Assembly (NCBI GenBank): GCA_040880485.1
Contig: JBBDIJ010000009.1
Coordinates: 62,001-126,000, forward strand
Direction: 5' to 3'
Length of the DNA: 64,000 nucleotides
Source: JBBDIJ01 sp040880485
Lineage (GTDB): Bacteria > Bacteroidota > Rhodothermia > Balneolales > Balneolaceae
The notes under the pieces are model-generated. The model was not told the DNA's origin, searched no databases, and saw only the letters and a program-made list of their open reading frames with translations. This document shows, one piece after another, positions 1 through 9,535 of this stretch (positions are counted from its first letter, which is position 1; every line of letters starts with the position of its first letter). A program made the translations under genes and the position numbers.

Positions 1-636
1 GGAGTCGCGAATGCTGGCCAGTTTGTCTATCACATCGGTGCGAGCCTGCTGAAGTGGGGGGGGTACAGAGACGATTTGTGAAAGGGCCACCTGTTCGGGG
101 ATCTCAGGTAGAGAGTCCGGGGGGATTTGTTCGAAAAACGCGACTACCTCGGGACGAGTTATATTGATTCTTCCGTGTTGAATTTCTCTCATTCGTTGTG
201 CAATCGCCTCATCCCTGAACGTCTCCCTGAATTCGCTTCTCAGCTCAATGATACTCTGTCCCAATGCCTGTTCCAGAGCCGTTTCACTTCCGGCCATCTC
301 AATCAGTTCATTGATCCTCTGGTCCATCATTCGATTTACCTGATCATCTGTAACAACTACGGAGTCTATCGCAGCCTGTTCGATGAGTACGTAATTATCG
401 ATGGCAGATTCAAGGACACTGAACCAGAGCTGTTCAGTAAAAGGTACAGCCTGATTGTACTGCATCTCCCACTCCCGCATCGTTTCGGCTACCTGTCGGT
501 CTATATCTGACTTCAATAAGATGCGATCGTTTACGACTGCGACGATCCTGTCGGAATAGGCCGTTTCGGATGATTGGGCTGTCAACAATTGCGCACTCAT
601 CATCAATAGCAGGATGCCGTGCAAAAAGAACTTCAT
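1..636 (-). CDS. SurA-like periplasmic peptidyl-prolyl isomerase/chaperone, 3' end beyond window
   Basis: The reading frame is open from the ATG at 636 to base 1 without a stop, so 212 residues are visible and the C-terminus lies outside the window. It starts with a signal peptide (MKFFLHGILLLMMSAQLLTAQ). Next comes the SurA N-terminal helical domain (about residues 28-160, opening with DRIVAVVNDRILLKSDID, typical of SurA). The visible sequence ends at the beginning of a parvulin (PpiC) domain near residue 184 (VALSQIV). SurA proteins chaperone outer-membrane proteins across the periplasm. It lies 11 bases downstream of another PpiC-type lipoprotein gene on the same strand, a pairing usual in Bacteroidota-like genomes. 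The family call is firm; whether it is the main SurA of the cell cannot be decided from a partial sequence. Confidence 0.85.
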   Translation of the reverse strand, partial: MKFFLHGILLLMMSAQLLTAQSSETAYSDRIVAVVNDRILLKSDIDRQVAETMREWEMQYNQAVPFTEQLWFSVLESAIDNYVLIEQAAIDSVVVTDDQVNRMMDQRINELIEMAGSETALEQALGQSIIELRSEFRETFRDEAIAQRMREIQHGRINITRPEVVAFFEQIPPDSLPEIPEQVALSQIVSVPPPLQQARTDVIDKLASIRDS

Positions 637-647
637 GAGTAGGGATT

Positions 648-1565
648 TTATTGAGTGTTCCGGTTTGATTCCTGTTGCCACTCTATCTCATCGATGGCAA
701 GGCGCTCAATTTCATTATTTGCTTCGGCTTGAAGATAGAGATTCCTGATGTATGAATTCACGAGTCTCTGGGTTTTTTCGAGCCGAAGCCATTCAGTGAT
801 CTGTTCAATCAGCCACTCGAGATCGGGGTGATCTCCCTCAGGGCGCGACTCCATCAACTGGACAAAGTGAAAAAGGCCACCGTGTACTTGAATGGGTGAG
901 ATTTCGCGAATTCCTATCACATTGGCCAGATAGTGGTTCATGATCGGAATGTCTGAAACAGCCATAGTAACAGGCCAGAACCGTTCCGACTCACGAAATT
1001 GACGATCGGGATTCACACTATATCTCTGAGTAACATCGGACCAGGAAACGCTGCCAAGCAGATCATTTCTGGCACTTTCAGCTTCACCAAGGGTTCGGGT
1101 TGTCAAGTGCCTGAACCGGATATACTCCTCGTCCAGGATAAAATTATCTTTGTGGGACTGGTAGTAATTTTGCGCTTCCTCTCGACTGACAGCAAGTTCT
1201 TCACTGTGTTGGCTTATCACGTAGTCGGTGATTGCGTTTCTGAGTAACTGTTCACGAAGCCTCTCCATTCGGCGAGTCATGTCGGCGTTTCTGTCCAGAC
1301 CGATTCGTTCGGCCTCTTTTCTGATCACCTGATTTTGTATCCAGGTGGTTTGAAACTGCTCAATAGCAGAAAGGGAGTCCTTTACCAGTAGAAGATCGGG
1401 AATCTCTTTCAGTGCCTGTTGCAGTGTGAGTGCACTCTCTCCCACACGTGCAAGTACCGGATCGGATGGATGATCAGATGCCATTTCACATGAGCTGAGA
1501 ATCAGAGACATCATAAACAGCAAAAGACCGTTTATGGCCATATTATTTGTAGAAAGCAGGTTCAT
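648..1565 (-). CDS. PpiC/SurA-type peptidyl-prolyl isomerase lipoprotein
   Basis: The predicted lipoprotein has a hydrophobic N-terminus ending in the lipobox LSSC. The mature part has a SurA-like helical N-domain (VLARVGESALTLQQALKE...) and a degenerate parvulin domain (EYIRFRHLTTRTLGEAESARNDLL... onwards). The frame is open to 1616, but that start would put 27 non-signal residues before the signal peptide, so I prefer the ATG at 1565; 1538 is also possible. It is probably co-transcribed with the SurA-like gene downstream and acts at the periplasmic face of the outer or inner membrane in outer-membrane-protein folding. The parvulin active-site pattern is weak, so the role may be chaperone rather than isomerase. 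It is divergent from the acyl-CoA reductase gene at 1712. Confidence 0.75.
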   Translation of the reverse strand: MNLLSTNNMAINGLLLFMMSLILSSCEMASDHPSDPVLARVGESALTLQQALKEIPDLLLVKDSLSAIEQFQTTWIQNQVIRKEAERIGLDRNADMTRRMERLREQLLRNAITDYVISQHSEELAVSREEAQNYYQSHKDNFILDEEYIRFRHLTTRTLGEAESARNDLLGSVSWSDVTQRYSVNPDRQFRESERFWPVTMAVSDIPIMNHYLANVIGIREISPIQVHGGLFHFVQLMESRPEGDHPDLEWLIEQITEWLRLEKTQRLVNSYIRNLYLQAEANNEIERLAIDEIEWQQESNRNTQ

Positions 1566-1711
1566 CCGGGAAAAATCCCGCAAATAGTTCAGTGTTCCAA
1601 ATAGAATCATGTACATCCTTCAAAACTGGTTTCACAAGAAAAAATTGCAGAGTTTATTTTTGAGTTCACGGCCAGTTTGAACCGGTATTTAATCACATCA
1701 GGGATTCGGAA

Positions 1712-2794
1712 ATGAATAAAAAAGTGGCTAATCGGATCGAAAGGATAGGAAGTGCATTGGAGTCCTGGTTGAGGCCCGACAACGAGAGGCTGAACCGTGC
1801 AATTGAGAGGAGCGTAGATGAAGGACTCTTCTCCCTGCCGGACGTTCATCACCGCTTACGTTCACTGAAGCGAACGATGACAACCGCTGCACTTGGTGAG
1901 TGGAGCCTTTGCCTGCCTGATGATTTTGACCCGGGATCCGGGAGCAGTATTCTCAATTTCCACCCGGGTAATCTCCCATTGTGTGGCATTGAGGATCTGT
2001 TGGCCTCTCTGTTGACCGGTGCAAAATATTGCGGGAAACTCTCCAGGCGAGACCCCTGGCTGCCTTCCAGTTTCCTCGAAGAGTTGAAGGAGCGTGGAGT
2101 AGATGGGTTGATGTGGAGTTCAAACAGTGAAGAGTTGAACGATACGTGTGCCGATGCATTGATCTTTTCCGGTGCGGCTCAATCATTACCAGGAATTGCA
2201 AGTGTCACAGAGCGACTCAGGCTGGTTCAACCCAATGCACCTCATCTGATAAGGCGTGCGGCATTTTCGATCGCCTGGCTCGACAGTGGAGATCAGAAAT
2301 CGTTAAGAGATCTGGTTAATGCCGTTTTCCGTTATGGTGGAGATGGTTGCAGATCAGTTGCACTGGTTGTAGCGCCTTTTCATCTGGATGAACATCTGTG
2401 CCATATGACGGATGCCATAGAAGAGTTTTGGCTCCACTCCCCGCAACACAAAAGGCCGGACCCTGCCCTCTATTACCGCTATGCAGCGAACAAGGCATTA
2501 GGCTTACGTCAGGCATGGCTGGATCATTTTCTGATCGAAGAGAGTGACAGGCCACCGGGCGAGCAATTTATGCTTCATTGGGTTTGCGGCCAGGCGTCCG
2601 ATGTGGCTCGGTTGGCGCAGAAGTTTGCACCAGCTGTCCAGTCGATCTATTGTAACAATGCCGACTGTTCCCTTCCCGGACTGGCTGGCAGGACAGAGCT
2701 TCTCTGTAAGGCCCAGGATCCACCTCTGAACTGGCGTCCGGATGGGATCGATACATTGGCCTGGCTTATTGAAAACCTGAAGGTTCAGTCATAA
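1712..2794 (+). CDS. LuxC-family acyl-CoA reductase
   Basis: This 360-residue protein matches the acyl-CoA reductase (LuxC, aldehyde-dehydrogenase-like) family. The key stretch is FRYGGDGCRS at about 207-214, where C213 is the expected thioester-forming cysteine. A preceding ILNFHPGNLPL (80-90) fits the cofactor-binding half. Such enzymes reduce acyl-CoA or acyl-protein thioesters to aldehydes with NADPH. In Bacteroidota they occur without luciferase genes and the physiological substrate is generally unknown. The gene stands alone here: it is divergent from the PPIase lipoprotein (about 95 bases of shared upstream region) and is closed by a bidirectional terminator. No luxD or luxE partner is visible. 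Confidence 0.75.
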   Translation: MNKKVANRIERIGSALESWLRPDNERLNRAIERSVDEGLFSLPDVHHRLRSLKRTMTTAALGEWSLCLPDDFDPGSGSSILNFHPGNLPLCGIEDLLASLLTGAKYCGKLSRRDPWLPSSFLEELKERGVDGLMWSSNSEELNDTCADALIFSGAAQSLPGIASVTERLRLVQPNAPHLIRRAAFSIAWLDSGDQKSLRDLVNAVFRYGGDGCRSVALVVAPFHLDEHLCHMTDAIEEFWLHSPQHKRPDPALYYRYAANKALGLRQAWLDHFLIEESDRPPGEQFMLHWVCGQASDVARLAQKFAPAVQSIYCNNADCSLPGLAGRTELLCKAQDPPLNWRPDGIDTLAWLIENLKVQS

Positions 2795-2831
2795 AAAAAC
2801 CGCCCGAAGAATCTTCGGACGGCTTTTTTTA
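2795..2831. terminator. bidirectional intrinsic terminator
   Basis: A G/C-rich hairpin (arms around CCGcCCGAAGA and TCTTCGGaCGG, 2800-2823) has an A-run on its left and a run of seven T on its right. It can therefore end transcription of the acyl-CoA reductase gene (+) and of the convergent DUF885 gene (-). Confidence 0.85.
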
Positions 2832-2872
2832 ATTGTTACAGGCTGCAAGCTCATATGGCAGGTACGGATCCC

Positions 2873-4627
2873 TTACCAGATATAGTCGGCAAAGTCCCAT
2901 TCCTCGATGTCGTCCCGCTGCAGCTCCTCTTCGGTGACAATCGACTTAACCATCCGAACCGGCATTCTGCCAGATTTGAGTACGATATCGTGGTACTCTT
3001 TGGCCGTCATGATACCGGTGTCCACCAGATCTTTGTAAAGAGCATAAAACTGCATTCCGCCAATCATGTATGCTACCTGATACATCGGGTCGTAGCTGCC
3101 GGCGAAGGAACGGCGTACCTCCGCTTCTGCATTGGCATATTCATGGCCAACGCGCTCTACCAGGTAGTCGATGGATTGTTGAGGAGTCCAGTTGCCCAGG
3201 TGGTAGTTGAGCGAGAATATAATTCTTGCATAGCGGTGTGAACGCCAAAAGAGCATCCCGATCTCATCTTCAAGAGTTTCGGCAAATCCGAGATCCCACA
3301 GAAGCAGCTCCCAGTAGAGTGCCCACCCTTCTCCCCAGAACGGAGTAGAAAAAATACCTCGGTGAGTGCTGTATCGACGTGTCATAAAGCCCTGAAGGTG
3401 GTGGCCTGGAATCAGTTCGTGGTGAACCGTTGCACGGTTGAAATGAGGGTTGTTCCCGCGCATGCTCATCAACTTCTCGTCATGCTCCATGGTGTTGGTA
3501 GGATAGGAGATCGTGATCTGCTCTCCGCCAGTAAAGAAGGGATTTACACGCTGTCTCTGAGGAGACATCATGCCCATTCTCCAGGTCTCTTCTACCAGGT
3601 CTGGAATGGTTATGAGATCGTGTTCATTCAGAAAATCAACCGATTCGTGATGCAGACGCAGGATAAGCTCCGGCTTCTCGCCAACGGGTACCGCTCGCTG
3701 TTTTGCATGTTCCAGGGCAGCGTGCCAGTCGTCGCCATATCCGAGCGCATTCGAGATTCTACGCATCTCTACTTCGATTTTGGCAAACTGATGTTCCGCA
3801 ATCTCAATCAGCTCTTCTGCACTGTAGGAGATCATCTCAAATTCAATACGACGGGCAATCTCTTCTGCACCGATCGGATTGCCTACAATGCCACTCTCAT
3901 CCATCTGTTCGGCAGAGGCGTCGTAGTTACCGGACACAAAATCGCGGTATTCTTCAAAAGCTTCGTCCAGTGCTTCATAAGCACGATCGGCCCACCAGGT
4001 ATATTCGATATCATACCCCATATAAAAATCATGTATATAGGAGATACCGCTTTGCAGTTCGGACAGAGCGTCATCAAGTGCGATCGTTTCATGACGAAGC
4101 ATCACTTCCTGATTGCGCATCTCCTGCATCAGTTCCTCAACCTGGAGTTTCCAGTTGTGCATCGATTGTGCAACACTTTGCCCGTCAGGTTTCAGGCCTA
4201 TTCGGCGCTCATTTACAAGTTCCATGATGCTTTCGACGTCCGGGAGCCAATGCCGAATGGATTCGAAAGTTCTGCGCTCGGCTTCAAGAAAGTAGGCGGA
4301 GCTGTTGATCAGATTTTGAAGCAACTTGTAATCAACCTTCTCTTCATGGGGAAGTGCGTCGAAGTCGATAGCTTCAAGGCGGGAGCTCCAGTCACTGTAG
4401 AACTGTTCGAAGCGTTCAAAATACTCCGGAGAGCTCTCTACGTTGTATTTGCGATTTAACGCTCCCCGGTCTTCACTAAAGATAATAATGAGTTGGGAGA
4501 GTGACTCATCACTGTTCTCAATGCCTGTATTTTCTTTACCGGAGGCTTTGGTATTTTCAAACAGCAGTGATCCTGCCAGAAGCAGAACCAGAGTCAGGAA
4601 TGGTATAAAACATCTTTTTTTCATCAT
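2873..4627 (-). CDS. DUF885 family exported metallopeptidase-like protein
   Basis: About 584 residues. The N-terminal signal peptide (MMKKRCFIPFLTLVLLLAGSLL) places the start at 4627 rather than at the upstream in-frame codon at 4648. The long helical body and the motif HHELIPGHHLQ, near residue 405, identify the DUF885 family. Its HExxPGHH signature resembles the zinc site of thermolysin-fold peptidases such as M32 carboxypeptidases. A further conserved-looking glutamate stretch follows (GEGWALYWELLL). Family members are exported peptidases of poorly known specificity; a role in scavenging peptides is inference. It is convergent with the LuxC gene and divergent from leuS. Confidence 0.8.
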   Translation of the reverse strand: MMKKRCFIPFLTLVLLLAGSLLFENTKASGKENTGIENSDESLSQLIIIFSEDRGALNRKYNVESSPEYFERFEQFYSDWSSRLEAIDFDALPHEEKVDYKLLQNLINSSAYFLEAERRTFESIRHWLPDVESIMELVNERRIGLKPDGQSVAQSMHNWKLQVEELMQEMRNQEVMLRHETIALDDALSELQSGISYIHDFYMGYDIEYTWWADRAYEALDEAFEEYRDFVSGNYDASAEQMDESGIVGNPIGAEEIARRIEFEMISYSAEELIEIAEHQFAKIEVEMRRISNALGYGDDWHAALEHAKQRAVPVGEKPELILRLHHESVDFLNEHDLITIPDLVEETWRMGMMSPQRQRVNPFFTGGEQITISYPTNTMEHDEKLMSMRGNNPHFNRATVHHELIPGHHLQGFMTRRYSTHRGIFSTPFWGEGWALYWELLLWDLGFAETLEDEIGMLFWRSHRYARIIFSLNYHLGNWTPQQSIDYLVERVGHEYANAEAEVRRSFAGSYDPMYQVAYMIGGMQFYALYKDLVDTGIMTAKEYHDIVLKSGRMPVRMVKSIVTEEELQRDDIEEWDFADYIW

Positions 4628-4959
4628 TGGTATACGTAGGTTAATCAATCAGGTTTCTGAGTCGAATTCCGGAGTGTACTGGTAGCGGCAAGGCCGGGGA
4701 CCCTGTTTTTCAGAGTCTGAACTGACTTCACGGAACAGGACGTAATTAACAGCTTTTTTTTCAAAGATTCATCAGAAGCTGAACAGAGTCTCCCTCAATA
4801 GATTCCGTCACAGCTCTGCAACAGCAATCAAACTCCTATATTGGACTTCAAGACTTGGCTTAAAAGTCTTATTTTCACCCGAATATGCATTATAACAGGG
4901 GTGCACAGAACGAAATGCGATGTACCCATTTCCCTGTTTTCAGATTGAGACAACGACCC
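4628..4959. other. divergent intergenic region between DUF885 gene and leuS
   Basis: This stretch of about 330 bases should carry promoters for both flanking genes. I see no convincing gene. Its last 70 bases hold overlapping hairpins described in the next entry. The frame of leuS is open upstream to 4885, but that extension has no LeuRS character. Confidence 0.5.
4894..4938 (+). promoter_or_regulatory. leuS: possible alternative hairpins in leuS leader
   Basis: AACAGGG (4894-4900) can pair with CCCTGTT (4932-4938), which is followed by two more T. GGGTGCA (4899-4905) can pair with TGTACCC (4921-4927) inside it. The two stems compete for the G-run at 4898-4900. This could be a weak attenuator or a 5' UTR fold. 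There is no leucine-codon run and no T-box signature, so regulation is only a possibility. Confidence 0.25.
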
Positions 4960-7395
4960 ATGAGCAGTTATAAACCAGAGACCATAGAGAGCCGCTGGCA
5001 ACAGTATTGGCTGAAGAATCGAACTTTCAGAACGCCAGAAGAGAGGGATCGGCCAAAATACTATGTTCTTGATATGTTTCCCTATCCAAGCGGGTCTGGT
5101 TTGCATGTAGGCCATCCGGAAGGCTATACGGCTACAGATATACTTGCCAGATATAAAAGGATGAACGGTTTTAACGTATTGCACCCGATCGGATGGGATG
5201 CTTTTGGACTGCCCGCAGAGCAGTACGCCATTCGAACAGGTACACACCCGCGGGAGACCACTGCAACCAATATAAACCGGTTCCGGGAGCAACTGCAGAT
5301 GCTCGGGTTCTCATACGACTGGGAGCGGGAGGTGAATACGACAGATCCACAATACTACAAGTGGACACAGTGGATCTTTCTTCAGCTCTATAAAAAGGGA
5401 CTGGCCTATCAGGATGAAGTTCCGGTGAACTGGTGCCCGGAGCTGGGAACGGTACTTGCAAATGAAGAGGTGATTGACGGTAAGAGTGAAGTGGGCGGCT
5501 ATCCTGTGGTTCGTAAGCCGATGCGGCAGTGGGTCCTGAAAATTACGGCCTATGCAGATCGATTGTTGGAGGACCTGGATGACCTGGAGTGGCCCGACTC
5601 TCTGAAAGAGATGCAGCGGAATTGGATTGGCCGCTCTGTTGGGGCCGAGATTGATTTTGGGATTAAAGGTCATTCAGAGAATATTCGTGTTTTTACAACG
5701 AGGCCCGATACTCTATTTGGAGCGACTTACATGGTACTGGCTCCGGAGCATCATCTGGTGGAAAAGATCGTGACCAATGGGCAGCGGAAGGTGGTAGAGA
5801 AGTACTGTGAACAGGCTGCCCGAAAATCTGACCTGGAGCGACAGGAGCTGGACAAAGAGAAGAGCGGAGTCTTCACAGGAGCCATGGCTGTGAATCCGGT
5901 GAATGGGGAAGAGATTCCTGTATGGGTGGCCGATTACGTACTGGCACACTATGGTACAGGTGCGATTATGGCTGTGCCGGGAGAGGATGAAAGGGATTGG
6001 GAGTTTGCGAAAAAGTTTGAACTTCCCATCATCCGTACGGTTCAACCCCCGGAAGATTTCGAGGGAGATGCCTGGAGTGGTGACGGGCCGTCGATCAACA
6101 GCGGTTTTCTGGATGGCATGCATATAACGGATGCCAAGAGATTAATGATAGAGTGGCTGGAAAGAGAAGGGCATGGAAAGAAGAGCGTGAACTACAAATT
6201 ACGCGACTGGCTCTTTTCCAGGCAGCGTTATTGGGGTGAACCTTTCCCAATCCTGCATGTAGATGGAAAGACGGTCCCTGTACCGGAAGACGAGCTTCCG
6301 GTCGAACTGCCGGAAATGGATGATTTTAAACCGGTGGGTAGTGGTGAACCACCTCTTGCAAAGGCGGAAGAGTGGATGAATACAACCGATCCGGAAAGCG
6401 GCAAGCCAGCATTACGGGAAACGAATACGATGCCTCAATGGGCCGGATCATGCTGGTACTATTTGAGGTACATCAGTCCCGAATTCGACGGGGGGCCGGT
6501 CGATCCGGATGAAGAGAAGTACTGGATGCCTGTAGACCTCTATGTAGGGGGGGCAGAGCACGCCGTACTGCATCTCCTTTACGCAAGATTCTGGCACAAG
6601 GTGTTATACGACTGTGATGTGGTTTCTACTTCCGAACCATTCCGAAAGCTTGTTAATCAGGGGATGATCCTGGGCCCTGATGGACAGAGAATGTCGAAGT
6701 CACGGGGCAATGTGGTTAATCCGGATGACATCATTCGAGATTATGGAGCGGATGCATTTCGTATGTACGAGATGTTTATGGGGCCACTGGAGCAGGTAAA
6801 ACCGTGGAATACCAAAGGAGTTGAGGGAGTGTACCGTTTTCTGAACAGGGTTTGGAGGTTGATGATTGACGAAGAGGGGGGGGAGCTGAGTTCAGCAGTT
6901 CAGGAAGTGGAACCGGACGACGCTGTAAATCGTCTGCTTCACCAGACCATTCAAAAAGTTACCGATGATATCGAAGGGATGCGCTTTAATACGGCCATCT
7001 CTGCACTAATGATTCTGGTAAACGAGTTGAATAAATGCGAGGTTGTATCCCGTTCCATACTGGAACCTTTTCTGTTACTTCTCTCTCCATTTGCCCCACA
7101 TATATCAGAAGAGCTTTGGAGAAGGTTGGGCCATAAGGAATCCATTGCGCATGAGGAATGGCCTGCCGTAGATGATAAGATGCTTGTGGAAGAACGCGTT
7201 GGCTATGCAGTCCAGGTCAACGGAAAGGTGCGGGGATTAATTGAAGTCGCAACAGAACAGGCCAATGATAGAGAACACGTGCTCTCTCTTGCGAGGAAAG
7301 ATTCTAATGTGAAGCGCCACCTCGAGAAGGGGAGCATCGTAAAAGAGATATTCGTTCCCGGAAAGATCGTCAATATTGTAGTCCGGACGGATTAA
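4960..7395 (+). CDS. leuS: leucyl-tRNA synthetase
   Basis: This class I aminoacyl-tRNA synthetase charges tRNA-Leu. From the chosen start (MSSYKPETIESRW) the product is 811 residues, normal for bacterial LeuRS. The HIGH-type motif is HVGH at 49-52 (PYPSGSGLHVGHPEGY). The CP1 editing domain shows TTRPDTLFGATY. The KMSKS motif appears as MSKS at 578-581 (GQRMSKSRGNVVNPDD). The anticodon-binding and C-terminal domains follow to residue 811. The start at 4960 is chosen because the 25 extra in-frame residues upstream are not LeuRS-like. It is convergent with hppA, with only 14 bases between the stops and no obvious terminator. Confidence 0.97.
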   Translation: MSSYKPETIESRWQQYWLKNRTFRTPEERDRPKYYVLDMFPYPSGSGLHVGHPEGYTATDILARYKRMNGFNVLHPIGWDAFGLPAEQYAIRTGTHPRETTATNINRFREQLQMLGFSYDWEREVNTTDPQYYKWTQWIFLQLYKKGLAYQDEVPVNWCPELGTVLANEEVIDGKSEVGGYPVVRKPMRQWVLKITAYADRLLEDLDDLEWPDSLKEMQRNWIGRSVGAEIDFGIKGHSENIRVFTTRPDTLFGATYMVLAPEHHLVEKIVTNGQRKVVEKYCEQAARKSDLERQELDKEKSGVFTGAMAVNPVNGEEIPVWVADYVLAHYGTGAIMAVPGEDERDWEFAKKFELPIIRTVQPPEDFEGDAWSGDGPSINSGFLDGMHITDAKRLMIEWLEREGHGKKSVNYKLRDWLFSRQRYWGEPFPILHVDGKTVPVPEDELPVELPEMDDFKPVGSGEPPLAKAEEWMNTTDPESGKPALRETNTMPQWAGSCWYYLRYISPEFDGGPVDPDEEKYWMPVDLYVGGAEHAVLHLLYARFWHKVLYDCDVVSTSEPFRKLVNQGMILGPDGQRMSKSRGNVVNPDDIIRDYGADAFRMYEMFMGPLEQVKPWNTKGVEGVYRFLNRVWRLMIDEEGGELSSAVQEVEPDDAVNRLLHQTIQKVTDDIEGMRFNTAISALMILVNELNKCEVVSRSILEPFLLLLSPFAPHISEELWRRLGHKESIAHEEWPAVDDKMLVEERVGYAVQVNGKVRGLIEVATEQANDREHVLSLARKDSNVKRHLEKGSIVKEIFVPGKIVNIVVRTD

Positions 7396-7409
7396 CCGCC
7401 AGGGCTTTT

Positions 7410-9392
7410 CTACAGAAAGAGCGGCAGCAGTGTGAGTGCGACAATACTCATCAGCTTGATGAGAATATTGAGTGACGGGCCACTGGTATCTTTCGCAGGG
7501 TCGCCTACTGTATCGCCGATGATAGAGGCTCCGTGCGCTTCGGAATTTTTGCCGCCATGATGGCCCGCTTCAATGTACTTTTTGGCATTATCCCAGGCGC
7601 CACCGGCATTACTTAGTGCAATGCCGAGAAGCATTGCAGTTCCAAGTGCTCCGATGATCATCCCGCCAAGGGCTTCCGGCCCGAGAAATAGCCCGACCAT
7701 GATGGGTGGTACTATGATGAGCAGGCCCGGCAATACCATCTGTTTCAGGGCGCCTATGGTACTGATATCCACGCACCTGCGATAGTCAGGTGTCATTTCA
7801 CCTGTCAGGATACCGGGCATTTCACGAAACTGCCTTCTCACCTCTTCAATCATATCGAATGCTGCGCGACTGACTGCCGACATGGTTAAACTGGTGAAGA
7901 TGAACGGCATTAAAACGCCCAAAAAGACACCGGTCAACACTTCGATATTCAGAAGACTGATGACCTCAAGCTGCGCACGTGTAGAGAAAGCACTGAAGAA
8001 CGCCAGGCCTGTAAGTGCAGCACTTCCAATTGCAAAACCCTTTCCGATCGCAGCTGTCATATTACCTGCGGCATCCAGTGCATCTGTTCGTTGGCGAACT
8101 TCCACGGGAAGCGCCGCCATCTCTGCAATTCCGCCTGCGTTATCGGCCACAGGTCCATACGCATCGATGGAGAGGCTGATACCCAGAGTTGAGAGCATGG
8201 CTACGGCCGAGATAGCGATCCCATAGTATCCGATAAGCATGTAGCTTGTGAAGGCTACTGCAATAATGACCAGCATGGGGATAGCGGTCGAGATAAAACC
8301 GAGGCCAAGCCCTTCAATGATATTCGTCGCTGCTCCGGTTTCACTCGCTTTGGCCAGTTTTTTTACAGGTTTGAAATGACTGCTGGTATAATATTCTGTG
8401 GAAAGGGAGATGATGACTCCTGCAAGAAGCCCGGCGAGAACGACCCAGAAGAGAGTCGGTTCACCAAAAAATATGTCGGATAGTTTCCAGGAAGTGACCA
8501 TCACAATAAGCACCGAGAACAGAAAACTGTTTCTAAGCGCTTTTTGAAGTGAATTTTCGTCAATGGCACGTACCAAAAGCATTCCGGTAAGGGAGGCGAT
8601 AATCCCGATTCCACTCAGTGCGATGGGGAAAAAGATGTAACTCTCTCTGTCCACCGTCATCATGAGTCCGAGTGCCATAGCCGCGATCATACTCCCTACA
8701 TAACTGCTGTAGAGATCGGCCCCCATTCCGGCAATATCACCTACGTTATCTCCAACATTATCTGCAATTGTTGCAGGGTTTCTGGGGTCATCTTCAGGAA
8801 TTTTATTCTCCAGCTTGCCAACAATATCTGCACCAACATCAGCGGCTTTCGTATAGATTCCACCTCCTATACGACTGAAGAGTGAGATGGTTGAGGCTCC
8901 AAAACTGAATCCGAACAGAGAGAGAATGATGGCATCCAGGCCGATGGTATTCATTCCAATAAAAAGCAGTGAGGTGAGCCCCAGCAGGCCTAGCCCTACT
9001 ACGGCCAGCCCCATTACAGCGCCACTGCGAAATGCGATTTTTAAAGCGGGGCCCAGTCCCTCCATCGCAGCTGAGGTAGTTCTCACATTCCCAAGTGTGG
9101 CGGCCTTCATACCGATGTATCCGGCTGTTGCACTAAAGGTTGCTCCGATTGCAAAACAGATGGCAGTCCATGAACCGATAAAAATCCATAACAGAGAGGC
9201 CAGTACCATTGCAAATATGGCAAGTGTTCTGTACTCCCGGCTGATAAAAGCCATGGCACCATCGCTTATGGCATCTGCCAGCTTTTGCATCGTAATGTTA
9301 CCCGGATCGGCTTTGCTGATAGAGAGATAAATTGCGGTACAGATTGCCAAAGCGATGATTGCAGTGGATGCACTAAAGATAATAGTAGCCAT
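7410..9392 (-). CDS. hppA: membrane-bound ion-pumping pyrophosphatase, K+-dependent type
   Basis: This 660-residue polytopic membrane protein hydrolyses PPi and pumps H+ and/or Na+. The signature DVGADIVGK (185-193) and the acidic DDPRNPATIADNVGDNVGD (201-219) are the PPi/Mg site. The segment GNMTAAIGKGFAIGSA (about 443-458) has Ala and Gly where K+-independent enzymes have Lys and Thr, so by the known A/K rule it belongs to the K+-dependent class. Whether Na+ or H+ is pumped cannot be settled by eye. The C-terminal SIIGDTVGDPAKDTSGPSLN is the second conserved acidic motif. It saves energy from PPi made in biosynthesis. Confidence 0.95.
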   Translation of the reverse strand: MATIIFSASTAIIALAICTAIYLSISKADPGNITMQKLADAISDGAMAFISREYRTLAIFAMVLASLLWIFIGSWTAICFAIGATFSATAGYIGMKAATLGNVRTTSAAMEGLGPALKIAFRSGAVMGLAVVGLGLLGLTSLLFIGMNTIGLDAIILSLFGFSFGASTISLFSRIGGGIYTKAADVGADIVGKLENKIPEDDPRNPATIADNVGDNVGDIAGMGADLYSSYVGSMIAAMALGLMMTVDRESYIFFPIALSGIGIIASLTGMLLVRAIDENSLQKALRNSFLFSVLIVMVTSWKLSDIFFGEPTLFWVVLAGLLAGVIISLSTEYYTSSHFKPVKKLAKASETGAATNIIEGLGLGFISTAIPMLVIIAVAFTSYMLIGYYGIAISAVAMLSTLGISLSIDAYGPVADNAGGIAEMAALPVEVRQRTDALDAAGNMTAAIGKGFAIGSAALTGLAFFSAFSTRAQLEVISLLNIEVLTGVFLGVLMPFIFTSLTMSAVSRAAFDMIEEVRRQFREMPGILTGEMTPDYRRCVDISTIGALKQMVLPGLLIIVPPIMVGLFLGPEALGGMIIGALGTAMLLGIALSNAGGAWDNAKKYIEAGHHGGKNSEAHGASIIGDTVGDPAKDTSGPSLNILIKLMSIVALTLLPLFL

Positions 9393-9535
9393 AAGTATGG
9401 TTTTGCTTCTTCCTGAAGTTAATAGCCGTCCGTTTTAAGTGGGATAAAATAATAAATTTGGGGTGCTATGAAATCATATTTCCGGAATTCTTTCTGATTA
9501 CATCAGATTACAGACTGGTATTGAAATGGTTAGGT

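Noticed and set aside
3362..4459. Long plus-strand open frame opposite the DUF885 gene
   Set aside because: It is antisense to a gene with clear family motifs and has no signal of its own. The same applies to the long frames at 24396-25130 and 29535-30671.
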